From: Terrimesophilobacter sp038243605
GTDB lineage: Bacteria; Actinomycetota; Actinomycetes; Actinomycetales; Microbacteriaceae
DNA length: 64,000 bases
Assembly: GCA_038243605.1 (NCBI GenBank)
Contig: JBBSQX010000005.1
Coordinates: forward strand, 75,458-139,457
Direction of reading: 5' to 3'
Position 1 is the stretch's first letter; every line of letters begins with the position of its first letter. Below the pieces are notes generated by a model that was not told where the DNA came from, did not search any database, and saw only the letters and a program-made list of their open reading frames with translations. This document shows positions 33,151 through 40,953 of this stretch, piece after piece. Both the position numbers and the translations under genes were made by a program.

Positions 33151-34647
33151 CTACTCTGCGACGCCCACGTATTCGGCGGATTCGGCTGCGGTCTCTCCTG
33201 GTGTGGCCAAGTTCTTTCGCAGTTTCGCGCCGAGGTCTGTGTCGACGTTTGTCCAGTACTGGATCGCGCGCTCGCGGATGATGTCACTCTTCACGCCGCC
33301 GACGGCACCGGTGATCGTCTCGAGGAAGCGTGCCTTCGCCGCGTCGTCATACACGTTGCGGTAGAGGGTTCCGGCCTGGCCAAAGTCATCGTCTTCAGAA
33401 CGCAGGGTTTGGGCGGCGCGCACGAGTGCGCCATCCGTCTCCCATCCGCTGTCTCCCGCAAGCTGGGGATCCGAGGCGGGGCCACCCACAGAGTTTGGTG
33501 CGTAAGTTGGTGCGTCGGCGGGGGCTGAGTGGAAGCGCATGTTTCCCTCGTGGCCGTACGTGCGTACTTCTGCCGCGTGCGGGGCGTTCACCGGCAACTG
33601 GTTGTAGTTGGTTCCGATGCGGTAACGCTGGGCATCCGGGTACGAGAACACGCGCGCCATGAGCATTTTGTCTGGGCTAATGTCGATGCCTGGTACGAGG
33701 TTCGATGGGGAGAATGCTGCCTGCTCGATGTCGGCGAAGAAGTTCTCTGGGTTTCGGTTCAACGTAAAGTGACCGACTTTGATGCGTGGGTAGTCGGCTT
33801 TCGCGATGGTCTTGGTGATGTCGAATGGGTTGAACCGATAATCCTTGCCCTCCTCATACGGGATGACCTGCACGTAGACATCCCAGACAGGGTTGTCGCC
33901 GTTCGCGATCGATTCGAACAGGTCTCGGCGGTAGTAGTCGGCATCCGATCCGGCGAGCTTTTCGGCTTCTTGGCCGCTCATCGCTTCGACTCCCTGCTGG
34001 GAGAGGAAGTGGTACTTGACCCAGAACCGCTCGCCTTCTGCGTTGATCCACTGGTAGGTGTGCGAGCCGTACCCGTTCATGTGGCGCCATGATCGCGGGA
34101 GGCCGCGGTCGCCCATGAGGTAGGTCACCTGGTGGGCGGATTCTGGTGAGAGCGACCAGAAGTCCCACTGCATGTCGGCGTTACGAAGGCCGGAGGCGCC
34201 GAGGCGTTTCTGCGAGTGGATGAAGTCGGGAAACTTGATGCCGTCGCGGATGAAGAACACGGGGGTGTTGTTTCCGACGATGTCGTAGTTGCCTTCTGTG
34301 GTGTAAAACTTGAGCGCAAATCCGCGCACGTCACGCCAGGTGTCTGGGGAGCCCTGCTCACCGGCGACGGAGGAGAAGCGGGCGAGCATTTCTGTTTTCG
34401 CACCCTTCTGGAATACCGCTGCGCGCGTGTACTGGGAGACATCTTCGGTGATGACAAGTTCACCGAATGCGCCACCGCCCTTGGCGTGCGGGTTGCGCTC
34501 CGGTACGCGCTCGCGGTGGAACGCTGCGAGCTTCTCTACGAGGTAGCGGTCATGGAGCGCTGTGACGCCGTCTGGCCCTGTTGTGAGGGAGTGTGCGTCG
34601 CTGGCGACGGGTGCTCCGGTTTGAGTGGTGGTGGGATGCGTTGTCAT
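33151..34647 (-). CDS. katA: Monofunctional heme catalase
   Basis: This 498-residue clade-type small-subunit catalase breaks down hydrogen peroxide. The distal heme histidine is His54 (RERVPERNPHAKGGGAFG), the distal asparagine lies in YDIVGNNTPVFFIRD (126/127), and the proximal heme ligand is Tyr336 in RVFSYPDAQRYRIG. NADPH-binding and wrapping regions are present and the length is normal. The start is ATG 34647 or the ATG directly before it; AGGAG spacing favours 34647. It is downstream of a Fur-family gene with only 42 bases between them, as in the mycobacterial furA-katG pair. Confidence 0.95.
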   Translation of the reverse strand: MTTHPTTTQTGAPVASDAHSLTTGPDGVTALHDRYLVEKLAAFHRERVPERNPHAKGGGAFGELVITEDVSQYTRAAVFQKGAKTEMLARFSSVAGEQGSPDTWRDVRGFALKFYTTEGNYDIVGNNTPVFFIRDGIKFPDFIHSQKRLGASGLRNADMQWDFWSLSPESAHQVTYLMGDRGLPRSWRHMNGYGSHTYQWINAEGERFWVKYHFLSQQGVEAMSGQEAEKLAGSDADYYRRDLFESIANGDNPVWDVYVQVIPYEEGKDYRFNPFDITKTIAKADYPRIKVGHFTLNRNPENFFADIEQAAFSPSNLVPGIDISPDKMLMARVFSYPDAQRYRIGTNYNQLPVNAPHAAEVRTYGHEGNMRFHSAPADAPTYAPNSVGGPASDPQLAGDSGWETDGALVRAAQTLRSEDDDFGQAGTLYRNVYDDAAKARFLETITGAVGGVKSDIIRERAIQYWTNVDTDLGAKLRKNLATPGETAAESAEYVGVAE

Positions 34648-34689
34648 CATTGCTCCTAAACGTCGTTGATCGGATGGTGAGTAGGTCCT

Positions 34690-35115
34690 TTAGGCGTGCG
34701 CGGCTGCCAAACATGCTGCACACAAACCCCAGAAGGTCACTTCAGCGCTTTTCACGGCGTAGCCGAGCTTCTGTGATGGGGTGAGACACGGCGCTTCGCC
34801 AACAGCGCAGTCGACATCCGCGACCGCCCCACAGTCGGTGCACACGAGGTGGTGATGGTTGTCGCCCGTGCGGCGCTCGTAGCGTGACGGGGAACCGGCT
34901 GGTTCGATGCGGCGCAGAAGCCCCGATCTGGTCAAGTCGTGCAGCATATTGTGAACCGACTGCACGGAGGTGGCCGGACGAGTTTCGTGCAGCACTCTGA
35001 CGAGCGTTTCAGCGTCACTGTGAGGCCGACTTTCGATCGCCTCAAGAAGGGCAATGCGGCCGCCCGTTACGCGCAATCCGGCATCCCGAAGCTCACGCGC
35101 AAGAGTCAAAGTCAC
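34690..35115 (-). CDS. Fur-family transcriptional regulator (peroxide/metal sensor)
   Basis: This 141-residue repressor has the Fur winged HTH (1-85, RVTGGRIALLEAIESRPHSDAETLVRVL ... TSVQSVHNMLHDLTRSGLLRRIEP) and a C-terminal dimerisation domain with metal sites HHHLVCTDCGAVADVDC and a second CxxC (CAAC) for structural zinc. Its position directly before katA suggests a FurA/CatR-type peroxide-responsive regulator that represses itself and catalase. The GTG start lies six bases after the -10 TAAGCT, so the mRNA is probably leaderless. An inverted repeat covers the promoter. Confidence 0.92.
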   Translation of the reverse strand: MTLTLARELRDAGLRVTGGRIALLEAIESRPHSDAETLVRVLHETRPATSVQSVHNMLHDLTRSGLLRRIEPAGSPSRYERRTGDNHHHLVCTDCGAVADVDCAVGEAPCLTPSQKLGYAVKSAEVTFWGLCAACLAAAHA

Positions 35116-35121
35116 CTCATC

Positions 35122-35149
35122 AGCTTATCTCTTATCGTGAATAACTCAA
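35122..35149 (-). promoter_or_regulatory. Promoter of the fur-katA operon (predicted)
   Basis: On the minus strand TTGAGT (35144-35149) and TAAGCT (35122-35127) are 16 bases apart. The GTG of the fur gene follows six bases after the -10. Confidence 0.55.
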
Positions 35150-35160
35150 AATAAGAGATA
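35126..35160. promoter_or_regulatory. Inverted-repeat operator over the fur-katA promoter (predicted)
   Basis: TATCTCTTAT (35126-35135) and ATAAGAGATA (35151-35160) are exact reverse complements with 15 bases between. The promoter-proximal arm overlaps the -10, and the distal arm lies next to the -35. AT-rich inverted repeats of this kind are typical Fur/PerR/CatR sites. Confidence 0.6.
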
Positions 35161-35177
35161 CTGTGTCAGCGGTAACC

Positions 35178-36173
35178 TCAACCCGCCACGATGCGACGCG
35201 CGCCGACATCACGCTCGTCGAGATCGCCCGTTTCTCCAGCGCGGAAAGCGCGACGGCCAACGACCCACTGGTAAAAAAGAAACGACGAAAGCGCCACAGT
35301 TCCAATACCAATCTTGATCATCCATGGCCAGTCTTGCCTGGTGACGAAACCCTCGATGATGCCGGAAACGAAAAGTGAAATCGTGAGCCCGATGGCGACG
35401 GTGATGAGAGCCCTGCCATCTTCGGCCAGCGCCTGCACGCGGGTGCGATGACCGGGGGCAATCCACGACCAGAAGATCATCAGACCGGCCGCGCCCGCCA
35501 CAAAGATCGAATACAGCTCAAGCTGGCCGTGCGGCAAAATGTAGAGAAAGAAAATGTCCGTGTGACCGTGAGCGGCCATCAGGCCCCCCAGGAGACCAAC
35601 GTTCTGCGCATTTTGAAAGAGCAGGAACGGCGCGTAGACGCCGGTAATCCCGAACGCGACGCATTGGGCAGCAAGCCACGCGTTATTTGTCCAGACGAGG
35701 GCAGTGAACGAGCTCGTGCCATTGTCGGAGTAGTAGTTGACGAAGTCTTCTTCCACTATCTGCCGCTGCATCTCATCCGTGCCAAAGTTGGCCAACACAC
35801 CTGGAGTGTTGAGGGCCCACATGGCGTAGGCGGCCGCGACAGCGACAGAGGCCAGCGTGACCGCAAGACTCAACCACCGGATGCGATACAAAGCAGCGGG
35901 CAGTTGCAGCGCGAAGAAACGTGGAATCATGCTGAGCACGTTCGTTCCTGCACCCGTGAAGTGCAGTCGTGCGCGCGAAAGCCCAAGCGAGAGGCGATCG
36001 CCCTGAACCGTACTGCCAGAGGTCGATTTGATAGCGGAGAGGTGACTAGCCCCTGACTGGTACCGATCGATCAGAGCGTCGGCCTCGGCTCCATTTAACC
36101 GCCCCTGGCGCCCCAAACGAGCGAGCTCGTCCCATTCTTCGCGGTGCGCGGCGGCGTAAGCATCAAGATCCAT
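35178..36173 (-). CDS. SpoIIM-family (stage II sporulation protein M-like) membrane protein
   Basis: This 331-residue protein has a cytoplasmic helical N-terminus (about 1-95, DLDAYAAAHREEWDELARLGRQG) and about six membrane spans with the SpoIIM signature NNAWLAAQCVAFGITGVYAPFLLFQNAQNVG and LPHGQLELYSIFVAGAAG. In actinobacteria that do not sporulate, such genes are paired with RDD-family genes, MoxR and DUF58; here the RDD gene is divergent across a 17-base gap. Function is unknown, possibly a membrane channel or organiser. No ribosome-binding site precedes the ATG. Confidence 0.9.
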   Translation of the reverse strand: MDLDAYAAAHREEWDELARLGRQGRLNGAEADALIDRYQSGASHLSAIKSTSGSTVQGDRLSLGLSRARLHFTGAGTNVLSMIPRFFALQLPAALYRIRWLSLAVTLASVAVAAAYAMWALNTPGVLANFGTDEMQRQIVEEDFVNYYSDNGTSSFTALVWTNNAWLAAQCVAFGITGVYAPFLLFQNAQNVGLLGGLMAAHGHTDIFFLYILPHGQLELYSIFVAGAAGLMIFWSWIAPGHRTRVQALAEDGRALITVAIGLTISLFVSGIIEGFVTRQDWPWMIKIGIGTVALSSFLFYQWVVGRRAFRAGETGDLDERDVGARRIVAG

Positions 36174-36177
36174 CTGC

Positions 36178-36187
36178 TTAAATACTA
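36178..36187. promoter_or_regulatory. Overlapping divergent -10 elements in a 17-base gap (predicted)
   Basis: The two start codons at 36173 (minus) and 36191 (plus) are only 17 bases apart. On the minus strand TAGTAT (36182-36187) lies eight bases before the ATG; on the plus strand TTAAAT (36178-36183) lies seven bases before the ATG. The two overlap, so both mRNAs would be leaderless and the promoters would compete. Confidence 0.45.
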
Positions 36188-36190
36188 GAC

Positions 36191-37054
36191 ATGTCTTCGA
36201 TCGACGAAATCCCCTCGAGCTACATTGACTCGTCCGAGGACGAAATGATGATCGGCGAAGCCGTCGCCCTCGACGTACGCCCCACCGGGTTCGTGTTGCG
36301 CGCCGCGGGAGCGATCATCGATATCCTCGTCTACTTCGGTGCGTGGATTGTTATTGCTCTGGCCGTGACAAGCCCACTTGTCACACAATTTTTGACGGAC
36401 GGGATGCTGAGGGCGGCCCTCATCGTCGCACTCGTGTTGTGCATTGTTGTGCTCCCCATGACCGTTGAACTCCTCACCAAGGGCCGCTCGCTCGGAAAGC
36501 TGGCCGTCGGCGCTCGCATTGTGCGTGACGATGGCGGTGCCATCGGGTTTCGGCACGCCTTCACTCGTGCGCTTCTCGGCGTGCTCGAGATCTTTATGAC
36601 CTTTGGTGGGTTCGCAGCACTGGTTGCTCTGCTCAATCCGAAAGCCAAGCGCCTTGGCGACCTCATCGCTGGCACGTACAGCCAAAGCGAGCGCGCGAGC
36701 AAGTACGTGCCGCCCACGTACGGGGTTCCACTGCCGCTGATGGAATGGTCGACAACAGCGGATGTTGCAAAAATGCCCGACCAGACCGCACGACGTATTT
36801 CTCAGTTCCTCGCCAATGCGCACGGCTTCACCCCGCAGTCGCGCACGGCAGCGGCGCACGCACTCGCGCTGGAGGTCGGTCCCTACGTCTCTCCCATTCC
36901 GGTCATCGACCCTGAGCTCTTTCTGGCCGCCGTGACCGCTGTTCGACGTGACAGGGAGTTCGCCGCACTGCAGCAGGAGAAGGGCCGTTTGGCGAGTCTT
37001 TCTCCGTCGCTAGAGCGGATGCCGCGCGAGTTCCCGGTTCGCCCGCAAGGGTAG
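36191..37054 (+). CDS. RDD-family membrane protein
   Basis: This 287-residue protein has the RDD domain at about 30-165: RPTGFVLRAAGAIIDILVYFG (Arg and Asp of the name), a central span, TKGRSLGKLAVGARIVRDDG and NPKAKRLGDLIAGTY. It has three to four membrane spans and a cytoplasmic C-terminal helical tail of about 110 residues. RDD proteins may act as transporters or ion antiporters, but most are uncharacterised. It is divergent from the SpoIIM-family gene, a pairing that recurs in actinobacteria. Confidence 0.9.
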   Translation: MSSIDEIPSSYIDSSEDEMMIGEAVALDVRPTGFVLRAAGAIIDILVYFGAWIVIALAVTSPLVTQFLTDGMLRAALIVALVLCIVVLPMTVELLTKGRSLGKLAVGARIVRDDGGAIGFRHAFTRALLGVLEIFMTFGGFAALVALLNPKAKRLGDLIAGTYSQSERASKYVPPTYGVPLPLMEWSTTADVAKMPDQTARRISQFLANAHGFTPQSRTAAAHALALEVGPYVSPIPVIDPELFLAAVTAVRRDREFAALQQEKGRLASLSPSLERMPREFPVRPQG

Positions 37055-37124
37055 TGCTGGTGCGCCATGTGCGGGCGGGCCGGCCGGCGGCCGCAGATCA
37101 TTCTGGACCAACGACTTCGGCCCC

Positions 37125-37142
37125 ACCGCAATCAGCTGCGGT
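37125..37142. terminator. Hairpin between the RDD gene and manB
   Basis: ACCGCA (37125-37130) and TGCGGT (37137-37142) form a six-base perfect stem with a six-base loop in the 97-base gap of convergent genes, nine bases past the manB stop. Serves at least manB, possibly both genes. Confidence 0.5.
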
Positions 37143-37151
37143 CAGCGATGA

Positions 37152-38561
37152 TCAGGCAAGAATGAGAGCGAGCACCTGATCGCGAACCTGCCCCATGATG
37201 GCGGGAGATGCCCCTTCAACGTTCAAACGCAGAAGCGGTTCAGTGTTCGATGGCCGCACGTTGAACCACCAGAACTCGCCCTCCGTGGTTCCGTTCACGG
37301 TGAGCCCATCGAGTTCGTCAAAATGCCATTGCGCGAAAGCCTTCACGATGCGGGAATAGGCGGCCGGAACATCCGTAACGACCGAGTTGATTTCACCGCT
37401 CGACGCATACGGGGTGTATCGAGCCGCCATTGTCGACAGCGGTGCATCCTGCGTGCCGAACTCGGCCAAGATGTGCATGGCGGCGAGCATGCCGTTGTCG
37501 GCACCCCAAAAGTCGCGAAAGTAGTAATGGGCTGAGTGCTCTCCGCCGAAAATTGCGCCCGTGGCGGCCATCTCGTCTTTGATCAGCGAATGGCCGACAC
37601 GAGTGCGCACAGGTATTGCGCCGGCCGCCCTAATCGTCTCCGCCACGACCTTTGAGGTGATCAAGTTGTGGATGACGTAGATGTCACCGTTCGCATCGTG
37701 CGCGCGCACGCGATTGATCTCCCGCAGGGCAACAACCGCGGCCACCGCTGACGGGTTCATGGGCGCCCCGTTTTCATCAACGACGAAGCAGCGGTCTGCA
37801 TCGCCATCAAACGCGAGACCGAGGTCGGCCTTGTGTGCAACGACAGCTTTCTGCAGGTCAACGATGTTGGCTGGCTCGAGCGGGTTCGCTTCGTGGTTGG
37901 GAAAAGTTCCATCGAGCTCGAAGTAAAGGGGAATGATCTCGAGGGCAAGCTCCGGCAATCCGACGGCCGTGCCGAGCACCGCGGGCACGGTGAGCCCGCC
38001 CATGCCGTTTCCGGCATCCACAACGACACGCAGCGGCCGGAGGCCCGACAGGTCAACAAGCGTGCGAAGGTACGCGGCGTAATCGGCAAGAACATCGACT
38101 TCGCGCAACGAGCCGGGAGTGCTGTGTTCCACAATTCCGGAGGCCAAGTACTCCTTCGCCCGGTCACGAATGGCCGCAAGCCCCGTGTCGAGGCTGATTC
38201 CCCTCGCCCCAGCGCGGCTGAGTTTGATTCCGTTGTACGTCGCAGGATTGTGGCTGGCCGTAAACATCGCAGCGGGAGCATTCATGCTGCCGGAAGCGAA
38301 ATAGCTCTCATCCGTCGAGCACAGTCCAATCGCGACAACGTTGCCACCCCGTGCGCGCACCCCCGCAGCAAACGCGTTGGCAAATCCTGGGGATGAATCT
38401 CTCATGTCGTGGCCGATGATCACGTCACCACCCGCCGCGCCGATCTCATCGACAAACGCTGCACCGAGCGCCGCCACCACCTCGTCGGTGAGTTGAGAAC
38501 CCACCAATCCACGAACGTCGTACGTCTTGACGAAAGCGTCTAGATCAGGATGAGAGCTCAT
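37152..38561 (-). CDS. manB: Phosphomannomutase/phosphoglucomutase
   Basis: This 469-residue alpha-D-phosphohexomutase converts mannose 6-phosphate to mannose 1-phosphate (and often the glucose pair). All four motifs are seen: phospho-serine Ser103 in TASHNP, the metal loop DGDADR, the sugar-binding GEHSAHYYF and the phosphate-binding RPSNTEPLLRL. It supplies GDP-mannose for the glycan cluster together with manA at 45232. Its start overlaps the end of the DUF3499 gene by 17 bases, an operon order conserved with mycobacteria (manB-DUF3499-Rv3259-whiB2). Confidence 0.94.
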   Translation of the reverse strand: MSSHPDLDAFVKTYDVRGLVGSQLTDEVVAALGAAFVDEIGAAGGDVIIGHDMRDSSPGFANAFAAGVRARGGNVVAIGLCSTDESYFASGSMNAPAAMFTASHNPATYNGIKLSRAGARGISLDTGLAAIRDRAKEYLASGIVEHSTPGSLREVDVLADYAAYLRTLVDLSGLRPLRVVVDAGNGMGGLTVPAVLGTAVGLPELALEIIPLYFELDGTFPNHEANPLEPANIVDLQKAVVAHKADLGLAFDGDADRCFVVDENGAPMNPSAVAAVVALREINRVRAHDANGDIYVIHNLITSKVVAETIRAAGAIPVRTRVGHSLIKDEMAATGAIFGGEHSAHYYFRDFWGADNGMLAAMHILAEFGTQDAPLSTMAARYTPYASSGEINSVVTDVPAAYSRIVKAFAQWHFDELDGLTVNGTTEGEFWWFNVRPSNTEPLLRLNVEGASPAIMGQVRDQVLALILA

Positions 38562-38763
38562 TCCCCAATGCTACGTGACGCAAAACTTGCCAGCCACGAG
38601 GTGCCGACATGCTCTCTGAATGAGCAACACACAGGTCATAGGAGTGAGGCTCAGAGCGTGCACTCAGCGGGCCGAGTACCGCCATCGAATCAGCGTAAAC
38701 GTACGTGAGGGTCGACACCGCGACTTCATTACACGCAACTTTGCTGCACAACCGTTCGACCAT
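38545..38763 (-). CDS. DUF3499-family protein
   Basis: This 72-residue protein reads CSKVACNEVAVSTLTYVYAD, then SMAVLGPLSARSEPHSYDLCVAHSE, then SAPRGWQVLRH. This is the DUF3499 family, with cysteine pairs CxxxxC and DLCxxH that could bind zinc. The family is actinobacterial and lies upstream of manB; its role is unknown. The ATG at 38763 has TATGGT nine bases upstream and a weak GGTGGAA. The length is shorter than some relatives because the C-terminal tail is missing. It overlaps manB by 17 bases. Confidence 0.85.
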   Translation of the reverse strand: MVERLCSKVACNEVAVSTLTYVYADSMAVLGPLSARSEPHSYDLCVAHSESMSAPRGWQVLRHVALGNELSS

Positions 38764-38842
38764 GGTGATTCCACCATAGCGACCACGCGGTTCACCACTG
38801 TGGAACCCCGCCGAAGCACATGGTGGGTTCGTTAGCGCGTCG

Positions 38843-38848
38843 TAGACT
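38843..38848 (+). promoter_or_regulatory. -10 element of the zincin-like gene (predicted, leaderless)
   Basis: TAGACT, the same hexamer as before ilvD, is followed by six bases and the ATG at 38855. No ribosome-binding site is present. Confidence 0.5.
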
Positions 38849-38854
38849 GGCGCT

Positions 38855-39298
38855 ATGGCTCAGGGAAACCGCTCCAAAGCTCGCGCATCCACACGCGCCA
38901 GCTCGCGAGACCGGCACGGTCGCGGCATCAGGGCCGCCGTGACGGGGCCACGACTGCCGCTACTACGAACGCGCGCCACCATCTTCGAATCGACGGTTGC
39001 CGCAACCGCGGCCTACCTGAAAGAGCTGTGGCCTGATCAACTGACGAACATGCGGGTAGAGATCGCTGATCTTCCCGACGATTCTTCTGACCCCGGCAGG
39101 CTACGACGATGGTCTGCCAACTCGGCCGAGCATTGCATTGTGCTGTACCGCCTGCCCATCGAGCGCCTCGCACGGCTCCACCGCAACGATGATTTACACA
39201 GGCGGATGCTGGTAGAAAGCTGCGTTTTTCGCGCTGTCGCTGAGCTCCTCGGCAAGGACCCTTGGGATCTCGCCCCTGAGCGATTCCGCCACTCCTAG
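38855..39298 (+). CDS. Zincin-like metallopeptidase-family protein (Rv3259 type), motif degenerate
   Basis: This 147-residue protein has a basic N-terminus (about 1-35) and a domain that includes a strand RVEIADLPDDSSD, CIVLYRLPIERLARLHRNDDLHRRMLVESCVFRAVAELLGKDPWDL. It occupies the position of mycobacterial Rv3259 between DUF3499 and whiB2 and shares its pattern of FRKPIERR and C-terminal helix with a DPxxL end. The HExxH zinc motif of true peptidases is not present (VESCV at that position), so it is probably not an active peptidase. Function unknown. Confidence 0.65.
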   Translation: MAQGNRSKARASTRASSRDRHGRGIRAAVTGPRLPLLRTRATIFESTVAATAAYLKELWPDQLTNMRVEIADLPDDSSDPGRLRRWSANSAEHCIVLYRLPIERLARLHRNDDLHRRMLVESCVFRAVAELLGKDPWDLAPERFRHS

Positions 39299-39313
39299 AC
39301 GGGTGTCGTTCAC

Positions 39314-39358
39314 GGCAGGCATCGTCTTAGATCGGCATCGTCCCGGGCAGGCATCGTC
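39314..39358 (+). repeat. Short degenerate repeat between convergent genes
   Basis: GGCAGGCATCGTC occurs at 39314-39326 and 39346-39358, with GGCATCGTC between them at 39334-39342. It lies in the 77-base gap after the zincin-like gene. No hairpin terminator was recognised here. Confidence 0.6.
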
Positions 39359-39375
39359 CTCGATCAATGCTGGTG

Positions 39376-40953
39376 CTAGCCGTACTGGTTGAACACCGTG
39401 ACGGCCTGTGAGCCGCGATCAGGTGGGCTCACAGCAAAACCCGCGAGCGCCCCGGTTCCGAGGTACGACACTGAGAGCCGCAACGCGTCGAAACCGCCCA
39501 CACGGTAACTCGCATCCTTGGCCACCGGCACAGCAAGTGTTTCGCCAGCCGGAACCGTGACGGTCGTTCCCGCGCCCTTCGTGCCATCGATCGTGACCAC
39601 AGCATCGCTGCTCTCAACATTTGCCAGGTGAAGTATCGGTGAGGGGCCCGCGGCAACGCTCACGAGCGAGTTCGAGGTGAGCGCAGGCGCGCCAACAAAC
39701 CAGGCAAAATCGGTGGCCACAATGCTTTCCGGGGCGGGAGCAACCTGGTCGGCACCGGGTGCGGGAGCAGGAACAGCGCCATCCAATGTCACCGTCGAGG
39801 TACGCACTGCTGCCACCGCCGGCCGATCACTCGACACTGACATTGTCCAAGATCCGTCGGTGAACTCTCCAAGCGGAAAATCGCTGACGACTCCGCCCTG
39901 CACCTCAAATACGGAGGAGTGCGCGGGGGCAGAACCGTCTTCTGGCAATGCTGAGATGGTAATCTCAGCAGGCCCAGAACCAGGAACGAGCACCCGCAGT
40001 ACACCGGCAAGGTCACCGTAGCCGTTGATAGTGCTCGCCGACGTGACAGTTTTCTGACCGGCGATCACCACGCCAGGGATGACAGTCAACTTTGCCGGAT
40101 CGGTGCTGGCCGCGACCACGTCTACGCCACCAGGGGTCAGCGTTCGCACAATCGACTGCTGCAGCGTGGCGGTGACTTGGCCGCCGATGCTCTCAACGTG
40201 GATGACCGGGCTTGTGAGCCCCGGCGCAAAGCCGGCAAGCGAAAGTACGCGACGGCCACCGGGCGGTACGACAATGCCTTCTGTGCCCGCGGCATCCACT
40301 CGACCCGTCTCGGAATAGATGGTCAGCTTCACCGTGGAATTGACCTTGCTCGGATTATTGAGCGACAGCAGCGTCGTTCGGCCGGTCACCGTTGACCCGC
40401 CGACAAGCCAGCTTTCCGTGCTCGGCTTAATGCACTCGCTGACGGCCAAGCCGGTCATGTCGGCTGAGGCGACCAGCTGCGACTGGCTTCCCGCGAGAAC
40501 CCCGGGAACATCTCCTGGTGGTGGAGGAGGCAACAACAGTCGCTGCGAGGGAGTGTTCTTCTGGTTCTCTGTGGCATCCATATTCTCGAGGCCCGGAGTT
40601 CCCAGAGTCGCCGCTCGCGTGACATCCACTGTGCCGAGCGACATCGCCGTCGTGGCATCCTGCCCCGTCTCGTCCCCCAGCTGCAGCACGGGTCCAGCGC
40701 AGATACGCTGCTGGGTTGCCGCGACAGGTGCGACCACCATTGATGTTGCGCCAACCCCAAACTGAGGCAGTGGAATCAGGGTCGCCACCACAATACTGAC
40801 GCCGGCGATGCCCACCCCGATGAGACCAGCAACGCCGCGAGCGCCGATCATTGCCAGCCGGCGCGCTATCCCCGTTCTGGCCGTGCGTCCTTCGACTGCC
40901 AGCGCGGGAGTCGCCTCGGATGAATCAGGTGTGTCTTGCTTTTTCTTAGCCAT
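39376..40953 (-). CDS. DUF5719-family membrane-anchored protein
   Basis: This 525-residue protein has a charged cytoplasmic N-terminus (about 1-32), one span (LAMIGARGVAGLIGVGIAGVSIV region, about 33-60) and a long extracytoplasmic part made of beta-sandwich repeats (SLNNPSKVNSTVKLTIYSETG, VVPPGGRRVLSLAGFAPG). A run of prolines (LPPPPPGDVPG) lies near 140. This matches the actinobacterial DUF5719 family, normally encoded next to a large GT2-type membrane protein, as here. The start at 40953 (MAKKKQ) overlaps the preceding stop and has GAGG six bases upstream. Confidence 0.8.
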   Translation of the reverse strand: MAKKKQDTPDSSEATPALAVEGRTARTGIARRLAMIGARGVAGLIGVGIAGVSIVVATLIPLPQFGVGATSMVVAPVAATQQRICAGPVLQLGDETGQDATTAMSLGTVDVTRAATLGTPGLENMDATENQKNTPSQRLLLPPPPPGDVPGVLAGSQSQLVASADMTGLAVSECIKPSTESWLVGGSTVTGRTTLLSLNNPSKVNSTVKLTIYSETGRVDAAGTEGIVVPPGGRRVLSLAGFAPGLTSPVIHVESIGGQVTATLQQSIVRTLTPGGVDVVAASTDPAKLTVIPGVVIAGQKTVTSASTINGYGDLAGVLRVLVPGSGPAEITISALPEDGSAPAHSSVFEVQGGVVSDFPLGEFTDGSWTMSVSSDRPAVAAVRTSTVTLDGAVPAPAPGADQVAPAPESIVATDFAWFVGAPALTSNSLVSVAAGPSPILHLANVESSDAVVTIDGTKGAGTTVTVPAGETLAVPVAKDASYRVGGFDALRLSVSYLGTGALAGFAVSPPDRGSQAVTVFNQYG

